A stretch of 64,000 nucleotides of DNA from Alphaproteobacteria bacterium (lineage in GTDB: Bacteria; Pseudomonadota; Alphaproteobacteria; Rhodobacterales; Rhodobacteraceae), in NCBI GenBank assembly GCA_030425925.1, contig JAUHZO010000002.1, forward strand, positions 186,001-250,000, read 5' to 3'. A program made the translations under genes and the position numbers. The notes under the pieces are model-generated. The model was not told the DNA's origin, did not search any database, and saw only the letters and a list, made by a program, of their open reading frames with translations. This document shows positions 47,156-56,020 of the stretch, piece after piece (position 1 is the first letter of the stretch; each line of letters starts with the position of its first letter).

Positions 47156-47687
47156 GCGCGGCGCGCCCCATCTCTGGGCCATGCGCGCGGCCTATGTCGG
47201 GCTCAGCCTGCTGGTGCTCTTTGCCCACCTGATCCCGCTGGAGACCATGCCACGGCGGCTGGCAGGCCCCGACCTTCTGGTGATCTTCACCTTTGCCTGG
47301 GCGCTGCGCCGCCCCGATTACGTCCCCGCGGTGGCGATTGCGGGTGTGATGCTGCTGGCCGACCTGTTGCTGCAACGCCCGCCGGGGCTGTGGGCCGCGC
47401 TGGTGCTGATCGCGGCGGAATGGCTCAAGGCGCATGACCGCCGTCTCAGCGCCGGCACCTTTGTCGAGGAATGGCTCAGCGTGGCGGTGCTGGTGCTGGT
47501 GATCAGCCTGCTTTACCGGCTGGTGCTGGGGGTCTTGATTGTTGCGCCGGGAACGCTTTTTCTGGCTGTGATGCAGTTTGCCATGACGGTGATCTTCTAC
47601 CCCGTGGCGGCACTGCTGACGCATCTGCTGTTCGGGGTCCGGCGCATCGCGCCGGGCGAATACGATCCGATGGGACGCCGCTCATGA
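47148..47687 (+). CDS. mreD: Rod shape-determining protein MreD
   Basis: The 179-residue polytopic membrane protein has about five helices (GLSLLVLFAHLIP, AGVMLLADLLLQRPPGLWAALVLIAAEWL, LSVAVLVLVISLLYRLVLG, AVMQFAMTVIFYPVAALLTHLLFG). It starts inside mreC and ends with an ATGA overlap with mrdA. It is a component of the elongation complex. Confidence 0.92.
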   Translation: MAERGAPHLWAMRAAYVGLSLLVLFAHLIPLETMPRRLAGPDLLVIFTFAWALRRPDYVPAVAIAGVMLLADLLLQRPPGLWAALVLIAAEWLKAHDRRLSAGTFVEEWLSVAVLVLVISLLYRLVLGVLIVAPGTLFLAVMQFAMTVIFYPVAALLTHLLFGVRRIAPGEYDPMGRRS

Positions 47688-49603
47688 GACGAACGCCACG
47701 CGAAACCGCCGAAAGCGCCGTGCGCGTCACCCGCCGGGGGCTGATCCTGGGCGGGCTGCAGCTTGGCTTTGCCGCCACGCTGGCGTTGCGCATGCGCCAC
47801 CTGCAGGTGGACCAGGCCGACGAATTCCGCCTGCTGGCCGAGGAAAACCGCATCAACATCCGGCTGATCCCGCCCGCCCGCGGCCGCATCTTCGACCGCG
47901 AAGGCCGGGTGATCGCCGAGAACGAACAGACCTACCGCATCACCATCGTGCGCGAGGATGCTGGCGACGTGGATGCCGTCATCGCCCGGCTGTCGCAACT
48001 GGTGGAACTGGAAGAGGACGCGCTGAACCGAGCCCTGGCCGAAATGAAGCGCACCGCGCCTTTCTTTCCCGTCACCGTGGCCGACCGCGTCGATTGGGAA
48101 GACATCAGCCGCGTCGCCGTCAACGCCCCGGCGCTGCCCGGCGTGACGCCCGAGGTGGGGCTCAGCCGGGTCTACCCGCAGGGCGATCTGTTTGCCCATG
48201 TGGCGGGCTATGTGCAGCGGGTGCAGGACCGCAACCTGGCGCTTTACGAAGACCCGCCGGCGGTGCTGCGCGTGCCCGGCTTCCAGCACGGGCAGGTGGG
48301 GGTCGAGGCCCGGATGGAGAACCTGTTGCGCGGCGAGGCGGGCACCAAGCGGGTCGAGGTCAACGCCGCAGGCCGGGTGATGCGCGAACTGGACCGCCGC
48401 GAGGGCGAGGCCGGTGCCGATATCCAGCTGACCGTGGACAGCGCGCTGCAGGATTACATCCATGCCCGGCTGGGCGCGGAATCGGCATCCGTGGTGGTGA
48501 TGGACCTGGAAAAGGGCGACCTGCTGGCCATCGGCTCTTCGCCCTCCTACGATCCCAACAAGTTCGTGCACGGCATTTCCAGCAAGGATTTCAAGGTTCT
48601 GCTGGATGACGATCACCGCCCGCTGGCGTCCAAGACGGTGCAGGACGCCTATCCGCCGGGATCGACCTTCAAGATGGTCACCGCGCTGGCGGCGCTGGAT
48701 GCCGGCCTGGTGGCCCCCGACGAAACCGTCTGGTGCCCGGGCCATATGGAGATCGGCTCGCGCCGGTTCCACTGCTGGAAACGCGTGGGCCACGGGCACA
48801 TGAACCTCGAACAATCCCTGCGCGAAAGCTGCGATGTCTACTACTACGACCTCGCGCTGAAGGTGGGGATCGAGCGCATTGCCGAGATGGGCCGCCGCCT
48901 GGGCCTGGGCGTGGCGCATGACGTGCCGATGTCGGCGGTCACCAGCGGGCTGATGCCCGACAAGGCGTGGAAGCTGCGCGAACGCGGCTCTGAATGGGTG
49001 ATCGGCGACAGCGTGAACGCGTCCATCGGGCAGGGCTTCGTGCTGTCCTCGCCGCTGCAACTGGCGGTCATGTGCGCACGCATCGCCACCGGACGGGACA
49101 TCTCTCCCCGGCTGATCAAGTCGGTGGACGGGGTCGAGACTCCGTCGCGCGCCGGGCAGAGCCTGGGCCTGAACGAGGCGCATCTGCGCCAGGTGCGCAA
49201 TGCGATGTACGCCGTGTCGAATTCGCGCCGGGGCACCGCCTTTGCCTCGCGCATCGTGGCGGACGGGCTGCGCATGTCGGGCAAGACCGGCACCGCGCAG
49301 GTCAGCTCGAACGTGGTCGACAACAATTCCGTCCCGTGGGAGCAGCGCGACCACGCGCTCTTTGTCAACTTCGCCCCGCATGACACGCCCCGGATCGCGG
49401 TTTCGGTGGTGGTGGAACATGGCGGCGGCGGCTCTGCCGCGGCGGCCCCGATTGCGCGCGACGTGACGCTGCAGGCGCTTTACGGCGAGGACCCGCCGCT
49501 GGAGGCCTATCCCAGCAGCGACCGGTCGCGCATCAAGGCGCAGCAGGACAGGCTGGCGCGCGAACGCCGCATCCGCGACGCCGAAGGCCAGAGCCGCGCA
49601 TGA
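47684..49603 (+). CDS. mrdA: Penicillin-binding protein 2
   Basis: The 639-residue class B transpeptidase cross-links peptidoglycan during elongation. It has an N-terminal membrane anchor (LILGGLQLGFAATLALRMR), the PBP dimerisation domain (ARGRIFDREGRVIAENEQTYRI) and the transpeptidase domain with Ser327 in YPPGSTFK (SxxK), SCD at about 382 and Lys534 in SGKTGTAQ (KTG). Its stop overlaps the rodA start (4 bases). Confidence 0.97.
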   Translation: MRRTPRETAESAVRVTRRGLILGGLQLGFAATLALRMRHLQVDQADEFRLLAEENRINIRLIPPARGRIFDREGRVIAENEQTYRITIVREDAGDVDAVIARLSQLVELEEDALNRALAEMKRTAPFFPVTVADRVDWEDISRVAVNAPALPGVTPEVGLSRVYPQGDLFAHVAGYVQRVQDRNLALYEDPPAVLRVPGFQHGQVGVEARMENLLRGEAGTKRVEVNAAGRVMRELDRREGEAGADIQLTVDSALQDYIHARLGAESASVVVMDLEKGDLLAIGSSPSYDPNKFVHGISSKDFKVLLDDDHRPLASKTVQDAYPPGSTFKMVTALAALDAGLVAPDETVWCPGHMEIGSRRFHCWKRVGHGHMNLEQSLRESCDVYYYDLALKVGIERIAEMGRRLGLGVAHDVPMSAVTSGLMPDKAWKLRERGSEWVIGDSVNASIGQGFVLSSPLQLAVMCARIATGRDISPRLIKSVDGVETPSRAGQSLGLNEAHLRQVRNAMYAVSNSRRGTAFASRIVADGLRMSGKTGTAQVSSNVVDNNSVPWEQRDHALFVNFAPHDTPRIAVSVVVEHGGGGSAAAAPIARDVTLQALYGEDPPLEAYPSSDRSRIKAQQDRLARERRIRDAEGQSRA

Positions 49604-50739
49604 CCTATCTCGAGCACAAGGTCAAATCCGTCCCCGCCGGCTGGCGCAAGGTCCTGTTCCTGAACTGGCCGCTGATCCTGTTGCTGAGCGCGGTGGCCGG
49701 GGTCGGGTTCCTGATGCTCTATTCCGTGGCCGGCGGATCGTTCCGCCCCTGGGCCGAGCCGCAGATGAAACGCTTTGCCATGGGGCTTGCGCTGATGGCG
49801 GTGGTGGCCATGGTGCCGATCTGGTTCTGGCGCAACCTGTCCTTTGTCGCCTACCTTGTGGCGCTGGCGCTGCTGGTCTTCGTGACGTTCTTCGGCACCG
49901 CCGCGGGCGGGTCGCAGCGCTGGATCGACCTGGGCTTCATGCGCCTGCAGCCCTCCGAACTGATGAAGGTCACGCTGGTGATGCTGCTGGCCGCCTATTA
50001 CGACTGGCTTCCGCTGAAAAAGACGTCGCGCCCGCTCTGGGTGATCCTGCCGGTGCTGCTGATCCTGCTGCCCGCCGGGCTGGTGTTCGAACAGCCCGAT
50101 CTGGGCACGGCGCTGCTGATCCTGATGGGCGGCGGGCTGATGATGTTCCTGGCGGGGGTGCACTGGGCCTATTTCGCGGCGGTGATCGCGCTGGGCGGCG
50201 GGCTGGTGCTGGCCGTGTTCGAAAGCAAGGGCACCGACTGGCAGCTGCTGGGCGATTACCATTACAAGCGGATCGAAACCTTTGTCGATCCCACGTCGGA
50301 CCCGCTGGGCGCGGGCTATCACATCACCCAGGCCAAGATCGCCATGGGGTCGGGCGGATGGACCGGCAAGGGCTACATGCAGGGCACGCAATCGCGGCTG
50401 AACTTCCTGCCGGAAAAGCACACCGACTTCATCTTCAACACCCTGGCCGAGGAATTCGGCTTTGTCGGCGGCTTCTCCCTGCTGATCCTCTACGTGCTGA
50501 TCCTGCTGTTCTGCATCCTCTCGGCGGTGCAGAACCGCGACCGCTATTCCTCGCTTCTGATCCTGGGGATCGGGGTGACGTTCTTTCTGTATTTCGCCGT
50601 GAACATGTCCATGGTCATGGGGCTTGCCCCGGTGGTGGGCGTGCCGCTGCCGCTGGTCAGCTATGGCGGTTCGGCCATGCTGGTGCTCATGGTGGCGTTC
50701 GGACTGGTGCAAAGCGCCCATATCCACAGGCCCCGCTGA
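49600..50739 (+). CDS. rodA: Peptidoglycan polymerase RodA
   Basis: The 379-residue SEDS-family glycosyltransferase has about ten transmembrane helices, the catalytic-region motif AAGGSQRWIDLGFMRLQPSELMKVTLV, FEQPDLGTALLILMGGG, and EKHTDFIFNTLAEEFGFVGGF and PLPLVSYGGSAML in the C-terminal part. It polymerises lipid II with PBP2. Gene order mreBCD-mrdA-rodA is the standard cell-shape cluster. Confidence 0.97.
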   Translation: MTYLEHKVKSVPAGWRKVLFLNWPLILLLSAVAGVGFLMLYSVAGGSFRPWAEPQMKRFAMGLALMAVVAMVPIWFWRNLSFVAYLVALALLVFVTFFGTAAGGSQRWIDLGFMRLQPSELMKVTLVMLLAAYYDWLPLKKTSRPLWVILPVLLILLPAGLVFEQPDLGTALLILMGGGLMMFLAGVHWAYFAAVIALGGGLVLAVFESKGTDWQLLGDYHYKRIETFVDPTSDPLGAGYHITQAKIAMGSGGWTGKGYMQGTQSRLNFLPEKHTDFIFNTLAEEFGFVGGFSLLILYVLILLFCILSAVQNRDRYSSLLILGIGVTFFLYFAVNMSMVMGLAPVVGVPLPLVSYGGSAMLVLMVAFGLVQSAHIHRPR

Positions 50740-51671
50740 TGATCCACATCCTCTTTGCCGCCGCGCCCGACCGCTGGGCGCAATACGAACACCCCCTGAC
50801 CCGCGCGCTGGATGCGCTGGGGCTGGACTATGTGCTGTCGCCCGAGATGGACCCGGCGCAGGTGGAGTACATCGTCTACGCGCCCAACAGCGGCCATGAC
50901 GATTTCAGCCTGTTTCCAAGGGCCAGGGCGGTGCTGAACCTCTGGGCGGGGGTGGAGAACGTGGTCAACAATCCCACGCTGACGATCCCGCTGGCCCGGA
51001 TGGTGGACGACGAGGGCCTGACCCAGGGCATGGTGGAATGGGTCACGGGCCACGTGCTGCGCCACCATCTGGGCATGGACGCGCATATCGTGAACCCCGA
51101 TCGCCGCTGGGTGCCGGTCGCGCCGCCGCTGGCGCGCGACCGGCCGGTGACGATCCTGGGCTTCGGCACGCTGGGGCAGGCCTGCGGACGTGCGCTGGCC
51201 GGGCTGGGCTTTGAGGTCACGGGCTGGGCCCGCAGCGCCAAGGACGTGCCGGGGGTGCGCACGCTGGGCGGCGACGACACGCTGGACACGGCGCTGGCCG
51301 GGGCGCAGATCGTGGTGCTGCTGCTGCCCCTGACCGAGGCGACGAGAAACGTGCTGGACGCGCGCCGCCTGAGCCTTCTGGCACCGGGGGCGGTGGTCCT
51401 GAACCCGGGCCGCGGGCCGCTGATCGACGATGACGCGCTGCTGGCCGCGCTGGACAGCGGGCAGGTCTCGCACGCCACGCTTGATGTGTTCCGGGTAGAG
51501 CCCCTGCCGCAGGATCACCCGTTCTGGGCGCATCCCAAGGTGACGGTCTGCCCGCATATCGCCTCCGAGACCCGCCCCGACAGCGCGGCGCGGGTCATTG
51601 CCGAAAACATCCGCCGCGGCGAATCGGGTGAGCCGTTCCTGCACCTCGTCGATCGCGCGGCGGGGTATTGA
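50739..51671 (+). CDS. D-2-hydroxyacid dehydrogenase (glyoxylate/hydroxypyruvate reductase type)
   Basis: The 310-residue NAD(P)H enzyme has the Rossmann motif VTILGFGTLGQACGRALAGLGFEVTGWARSAK, the substrate Arg in NPGRGPLIDDDALLAAL and the catalytic Glu/His region FRVEPLPQDHPFWAHPKVTVCPHIAS. It matches the GhrA group, which reduces glyoxylate and hydroxypyruvate. It starts at the rodA stop (one-base overlap), so it is co-transcribed with the shape genes. Its 3' end carries a sequence repeated twice more just downstream. Confidence 0.9.
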   Translation: MIHILFAAAPDRWAQYEHPLTRALDALGLDYVLSPEMDPAQVEYIVYAPNSGHDDFSLFPRARAVLNLWAGVENVVNNPTLTIPLARMVDDEGLTQGMVEWVTGHVLRHHLGMDAHIVNPDRRWVPVAPPLARDRPVTILGFGTLGQACGRALAGLGFEVTGWARSAKDVPGVRTLGGDDTLDTALAGAQIVVLLLPLTEATRNVLDARRLSLLAPGAVVLNPGRGPLIDDDALLAALDSGQVSHATLDVFRVEPLPQDHPFWAHPKVTVCPHIASETRPDSAARVIAENIRRGESGEPFLHLVDRAAGY

Positions 51672-51787
51672 GGCAGGTCAGGGCAGGTGCGCTGTAGCGC
51701 ACCCTACATCATCCCTCGCGCGGCGGGGTGTTGGGGCAGGTGCGCTGCAGCGCGCCCTGCATCACCTCTCGCGCGGCGGGGTGTTGA
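51653..51787. repeat. Degenerate tandem repeat with palindromes across convergent 3' ends
   Basis: The motif TCGCGCGGCGGGGT(A/G)TTG occurs at 51653, 51716 and 51769 (periods 63 and 53 bp). Between copies lie the hairpins GGTGCGCT / AGCGCACC (51686-51703, then CTAC) and GGTGCGCT / AGCGCGCC (51739-51756, one T-G wobble). The first copy encodes the C-terminus of the hydroxyacid dehydrogenase and the last encodes the C-terminus of the convergent GST gene. Confidence 0.65.
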
Positions 51788-52463
51788 GGCCGGTCTGCAC
51801 GGCGGGGCGCGCCAGGAACCGCTCCAGATAGGCGACGGCGCGCGGGTGCGCCTCCCAGCCCACAACGTCGCGTGCGCCGTAGAAATCCAGCGCCCTCAGC
51901 CAGGGGGCCAGCGCCATGTCGGCGATGGAATACTCTCCGGCAATCCAGTCGCGCCCGTCCAGCTGCGTCTCGACCACGTTCAGCAGGCGCTTGGCCTCGG
52001 CGACATAGCGGTCGCGCGGGCGCGGGTCCTCGATCTCCTTTCCGGCGAACTTCCAGAAAAAGCCCAGTTGCCCGAACATCGGGCCCACGCCGCCCATCTG
52101 GAACATCAGCCATTGCAGGACCTGCGCCTTCTCGGCCGCCGTCCGCCCCATGAACCTGCCCGACTTTTCGGCCAGGTAGACCAGGATCGCGCCGGATTCG
52201 AACAGCGCCAGCGGCGCGCCGTCCGGTCCGTCCGGGTCGATGATCGCGGGGATCTTGTTGTTGGGGTTCAGGCTGAGGAACGCGTCGCTTTTGACATCGG
52301 CATCCGACAGCGTCACGCGGTGCGCCTCGTAAGGCAGGCCCATCTCTTCCAGCGCGATGGAGACCTTCACGCCGTTGGGGGTGGGGAAGGAATAGAGCTG
52401 GATGCGGTCGGGATGCGCCGCGGGCCAGCGGGCGGCAACCGGGTGGGAGACAAGATCGAACAT
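51762..52463 (-). CDS. Glutathione S-transferase family protein (YghU/Ure2p-like)
   Basis: The 233-residue protein starts at ATG 52463. The N-terminal thioredoxin-like domain reads IQLYSFPTPNGVKVSIALEEMGLPYEAHRVTLSDADVKSDAFLSLNPNNKIPAIIDPDG and LFESGAILVYLAEKSGRF (the ES glutathione-binding pair). The C-terminal helical domain has GEYSIADMALAPWL. The TPNG motif places it in the Ure2-like/YghU group with possible disulfide-reductase activity. Its C-terminus is encoded by the repeat shared with the convergent gene. Confidence 0.9.
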   Translation of the reverse strand: MFDLVSHPVAARWPAAHPDRIQLYSFPTPNGVKVSIALEEMGLPYEAHRVTLSDADVKSDAFLSLNPNNKIPAIIDPDGPDGAPLALFESGAILVYLAEKSGRFMGRTAAEKAQVLQWLMFQMGGVGPMFGQLGFFWKFAGKEIEDPRPRDRYVAEAKRLLNVVETQLDGRDWIAGEYSIADMALAPWLRALDFYGARDVVGWEAHPRAVAYLERFLARPAVQTGLNTPPRER

Positions 52464-52614
52464 GCGCCAGAGGCCTTTCGTTTTGAGTGACCGGGGAAAC
52501 GTAAGGATCAATTCCCGGTTTCACAGAACGCCGGCTGTGCGAAGGCGCGGTTCGCATGTTAATGGATGCACAGCCCCGGCGGATCGGGGCGCGCAACGAG
52601 TGGGGAGTTGAACT

Positions 52615-53043
52615 ATGATCCAGGAATTCCGGGATTTCATCGCCAAGGGCAATGTCATGGACATGGCCGTTGGCATCATCGTGGGGGCGGCCTTTACCGC
52701 CATCGTGTCGTCGATGGTGGGCGACCTGATCAACCCGATCATCGGCCTGTTCACCGGCGGGATCGACTTTTCCGGCTGGTTCTACCGGCTCGCGGAAAGC
52801 GAATGCGCTTCGGTGACGGCCTGTACCGATGCCGGCGTGCCGGTCTTTGCCATCGGCAATTTCATCATGGCCGTGATCAATTTCCTGATCATCGCCTTCG
52901 TGGTGTTCCTGCTGGTCAAGATGGTCAACCGCATCAAGGACGCCGCCACGTCCGAGGAAGAGGTCGCCCCGGAAGAGCCCGCGGGCCCGACCGAACTGGA
53001 CATCCTGATGGAAATCCGCGACGCGCTCAAGCGCGACGCCTGA
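52615..53043 (+). CDS. mscL: Large-conductance mechanosensitive channel
   Basis: The 142-residue protein has the MscL N-terminal helix and TM1 ([40 protein letters not shown]), a periplasmic loop with two Cys, TM2 ([27 protein letters not shown]) and a charged C-terminal bundle helix ([15 protein letters not shown]). It releases solutes under hypo-osmotic shock. A hairpin terminator follows. Confidence 0.96.
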   Translation: MIQEFRDFIAKGNVMDMAVGIIVGAAFTAIVSSMVGDLINPIIGLFTGGIDFSGWFYRLAESECASVTACTDAGVPVFAIGNFIMAVINFLIIAFVVFLLVKMVNRIKDAATSEEEVAPEEPAGPTELDILMEIRDALKRDA

Positions 53044-53063
53044 GCCTTTGCGGCCAGCAAGCC

Positions 53064-53089
53064 GGGGGGCAGGGCGGCCCGCCCCCCCT
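53064..53089 (+). terminator. Terminator after mscL
   Basis: GC-rich stem (GGGGGGC.GGGC / GCCCGCCCCCC with one bulged A) about 20 nt after the stop, followed by CTTT. Confidence 0.5.
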
Positions 53090-53276
53090 TTCCGCAGGCC
53101 AAGGCGTGCCTGCAGGCGAGCTCTCAAGAGCACCTGACACAGAACGATGTCCGCGGGGTGATCAGCGCCCGAAGCTCGCAGGGATGACGAAGGGCAAGGT
53201 ATCGCGACAGCGAACCACCCGGGTCAAAGCGAACTCGGGGCCACGCCCGCTGTCCTTGCCGTGCCGCAGGTGACGG

Positions 53277-54395
53277 TCAGCCCTTGACCGCCACCTGCGG
53301 CGAGGTCACGTCCAGCGCCAGCGCCTTGCCGACCTCGTAGTTGGTCAGCTTGCCCGCATGCACGTTCAGCCCGTTCAGCAGGTGCGGATCGTCCAGGCAG
53401 GCCTGCTGCCAGCCCTTGTCCGCCAGCGCCAGCATGAAGGGCATCGTGGCGTTCGACAGCGCCAGTGTCGAAGTGCGCGCCACGGCCCCCGGCATGTTGG
53501 CCACGCAGTAATGCACGATTCCGTCGACCTCGTAGATCGGATCCTGGTGGGTGGTGGCACGCGAGGTTTCGAAACAGCCGCCCTGGTCGATGGCCACGTC
53601 CACCACCACCGCGCCGGGCTTCATGTCCTTCAGCTGCGCACGGCTGACCAGCTTGGGCGCGGCGGCCCCGGGGATCAGCACCGCGCCGATCACCATGTCG
53701 GCCTCGGCCACCAGGTCTGCGGTGTTGCCGGCGCTGGCAAAGCGGGTCTTGAAGTCGCCGCCAAAGACATCGTCCAGATAGCGCATCCGCGTCAGCGAGC
53801 GGTCCAGCACGGTGACATCGGCCCCCATGCCCGCGGCGACCCGCGCGGCATGGGTGCCCACGACACCGCCGCCGATCACCACCACCTGCGCCGGGCCCAC
53901 GCCCGGCACGCCGCCCATCAGCACGCCGCGCCCGCCATTGGCCTTCTGCAGCGCCCAGGCCCCCATCTGCGGGGCCAGCCGCCCGGCCACTTCGGACATC
54001 GGCGCCAGCAGCGGCAGCCCGCCGCGATCGTCCGTCACCGTCTCGTACGCGATGCAGGTCGCGCCCGAGGCCAGCAGGTCATGTGTCTGCTCGGGATCGG
54101 GGGCGAGGTGCAGATAGGTGAACAGCAACTGCCCGGCGCGCAGCATGGCGCGTTCACCGGCCTGGGGTTCCTTGACCTTCACGATCATGTCGGCCTCGGC
54201 AAACACCGCCTCGGCGTTGTCGACCAGCCGCGCCCCGGCGGCGGTGTAATCGGAATCGGCAAAGCCCGCGCCCAGACCGGCCCCGGCCTGCACGATCACC
54301 TCGTGGCCATGGACCACGGCCTCGTGTGCGGCGTTGGGCGTCAGACCGACGCGGAATTCCTGCGGCTTGATTTCGGTCGGGCATCCGATCTTCAT
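53277..54395 (-). CDS. ald: Alanine dehydrogenase
   Basis: The 372-residue NAD-dependent enzyme interconverts L-alanine and pyruvate plus ammonia. Conserved residues sit at family positions: Arg15 (FRVGLTP), Lys75 (VKVKEPQ) and His96 (YLHLAPD). The Rossmann motif is VVVIGGGVVGTHAARVAAGMGADVTV. The full length ends SPQVAVKG. It is divergent from an Lrp/AsnC-type regulator, which in related bacteria (AldR/BkdR-like) activates ald in response to alanine. Confidence 0.96.
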   Translation of the reverse strand: MKIGCPTEIKPQEFRVGLTPNAAHEAVVHGHEVIVQAGAGLGAGFADSDYTAAGARLVDNAEAVFAEADMIVKVKEPQAGERAMLRAGQLLFTYLHLAPDPEQTHDLLASGATCIAYETVTDDRGGLPLLAPMSEVAGRLAPQMGAWALQKANGGRGVLMGGVPGVGPAQVVVIGGGVVGTHAARVAAGMGADVTVLDRSLTRMRYLDDVFGGDFKTRFASAGNTADLVAEADMVIGAVLIPGAAAPKLVSRAQLKDMKPGAVVVDVAIDQGGCFETSRATTHQDPIYEVDGIVHYCVANMPGAVARTSTLALSNATMPFMLALADKGWQQACLDDPHLLNGLNVHAGKLTNYEVGKALALDVTSPQVAVKG

Positions 54396-54452
54396 GGCAC
54401 TCCTCCTTGCGCTTTGATCCTTGCGCTCTGGCGGCAGGATGGCCCTGCAGGC

Positions 54453-54469
54453 TTGCAATTTCAGTGCAA
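54453..54469. promoter_or_regulatory. Candidate Lrp/AsnC operator between ald and its regulator
   Basis: Inverted repeat TTGCA-N7-TGCAA in the divergent intergenic region, about 58-74 bp upstream of ald. Its size fits an Lrp-type dimer box. The assignment is inferred from position. Confidence 0.45.
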
Positions 54470-54544
54470 AGATGCAGCGTGTGGATCGGGAAATGGCGAA
54501 GAATTCGCCGGTTTTGGCGATACATGTCGGAGGTTCTGCGTCAG

Positions 54545-55003
54545 ATGCACCTGGACGAGACGGATCGGCGGATTCTGCGCGTGCTGCAGCGGCGCGGCCG
54601 GATCTCCAATGCGGAACTGTCCGAAGAGGTGCACCTGTCGCCCTCGGCCTGCCATCGCCGGGTGCAGCGGCTGGAAACGGCGGGGATCATCCGCGATTAC
54701 GTGGCCCTTCTGGATGCCCGCCGGATGGGCCTGCCCACCACGGTCTTTGTGGAAATCACCCTGACCCGGCAGGCCGACGAGGTGCTGGAGGCGTTCGAAA
54801 AGGCGGTGGCGCGGGTGCCGGACGTGCTGGAATGCCACCTTATGGCGGGGACGGCGGACTACATCCTCAAGGTCGTGGCCGAAAATACCGAGGATTTTGC
54901 CCGCATCCACCGTCAATACCTGACCCGCCTGCCCGGCGTGGCACAGATGCAGTCCAGTTTCGCGCTGCGAACGGTGTTCAAGACCACCGCACTGCCGGTC
55001 TGA
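54545..55003 (+). CDS. Lrp/AsnC family transcriptional regulator (AldR-like)
   Basis: The 152-residue protein starts at ATG 54545 (GGAGG 11 nt upstream; an in-frame ATG at 54524 lacks a ribosome site). The N-terminal winged helix reads DETDRRILRVLQRRGRISNAELSEEVHLSPSACHRRVQRLETAGIIRDY. The C-terminal RAM ligand domain contains FVEITLTRQADEVLEAFEKAV and ECHLMAGTADYILKVV. Divergent placement from ald strongly suggests an alanine-responsive activator. Confidence 0.9.
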   Translation: MHLDETDRRILRVLQRRGRISNAELSEEVHLSPSACHRRVQRLETAGIIRDYVALLDARRMGLPTTVFVEITLTRQADEVLEAFEKAVARVPDVLECHLMAGTADYILKVVAENTEDFARIHRQYLTRLPGVAQMQSSFALRTVFKTTALPV

Positions 55004-55134
55004 CGTCTATTGCCTGAATCCGACACGCTTGTTACACTCTGGGTTGTTATTGCCCGAGTCCATTATAGCCCATGCACCTGGGTGATTTCACAAAGCCACT
55101 GAAAATCAAGCCTTATTGCAGAATTGAGACCATC

Positions 55135-55980
55135 ATGAAAATCAGAAACCACAAGCTTGTCGGTGACGACAACCGCAATGTCCCCTTCGTCAAGGCCACC
55201 ACCACCGGTGGTGCACTGACCGGGGGCAAGCCGCGCTTCCTGGTCATCCACTACACCGCCGGGGCCAGTGCCGCCGGAGCGATCAGCTGGTTCTCGCGCA
55301 AACCGAAGGCCAACACATCGGCCCATCTGGTCATCGACCATGACGGCGAGATCACGCAGATGCTGCCCTTCGACACCGTGGGCTGGCACGCGGGCGAGTC
55401 GCGCTGGAAGAACGTCAAGGGGCTCAACAGCCATTCCGTGGGGATCGAGATCGCCAATTTCGGCGTGCTGAACCAGAACGCCAATGGCGACTGGGTGTCC
55501 TGGACCGGTCGGTCGGTGCCCTCCAGCCGGGTTGTGCTGGCCGAGCACAAGCACAGCCCCGGCGTGACCCGCGGCTGGGAGATGTTCGACGAGTCGCAGT
55601 TCATGGCCACCGTCGCTGCGGCGCAGGCGATTGTCGAGGAATACGACATCCAGCCCTGGGACGTGGTGGGCCATGACGACATCTCGCCGATCCGCAAGGT
55701 CGATCCCGGCCCGGCCTTCCGGATGGACGATTTCCGTGCGCTGGTCTTTGGCCGGTCCGAGGACGAATGGGACGACATCCTGTTCAAGGTCCGGTCGGAC
55801 AGCGGCCTGAACATGCGCCGCACCCCGGATCTGGTACACGCGCCGCTGAAGAACCTGGCCGATGGCACCGTCGTGCACGTGATCGGGCGCAGCGGTGTCT
55901 GGTGGCTGGTGGCCGAGGTGCTGAACGGTCAGGACGACGTGACGGGCTACGTCCACAGCCATTGGCTGCAGCCGGTCTGA
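55135..55980 (+). CDS. N-acetylmuramoyl-L-alanine amidase with C-terminal SH3-like domain
   Basis: From ATG 55135 the product is 281 residues. The amidase_2 domain has VIHYTAG (zinc His), SAHLVIDHDGEITQMLPFDTVGWHAG, HSVGIEIAN and VVGHDDISPIRKVDPGPAF (second zinc His, Lys and Asp ligand). Residues about 220-281 form a bacterial SH3 domain (VRSDSGLNMRRTPDL...GTVVHVIGRSGVWWLVA). It cleaves the muramoyl-alanine bond in recycling or wall turnover. There is no signal peptide; an upstream in-frame ATG at 55072 adds no convincing one. Confidence 0.85.
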   Translation: MKIRNHKLVGDDNRNVPFVKATTTGGALTGGKPRFLVIHYTAGASAAGAISWFSRKPKANTSAHLVIDHDGEITQMLPFDTVGWHAGESRWKNVKGLNSHSVGIEIANFGVLNQNANGDWVSWTGRSVPSSRVVLAEHKHSPGVTRGWEMFDESQFMATVAAAQAIVEEYDIQPWDVVGHDDISPIRKVDPGPAFRMDDFRALVFGRSEDEWDDILFKVRSDSGLNMRRTPDLVHAPLKNLADGTVVHVIGRSGVWWLVAEVLNGQDDVTGYVHSHWLQPV

Positions 55981-56020
55981 CCGGCTTGCCAAGTCGGGCG
56001 GGCTGCGCAACAGTCCGCCC

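Noticed and set aside
47597-49420. A 607-codon open frame on the minus strand
   Set aside because: It is antisense to mrdA, which has all transpeptidase motifs.
53184-53273. A 29-codon basic ORF between mscL and ald
   Set aside because: Weak ribosome site, no recognisable features and a length easily reached by chance.
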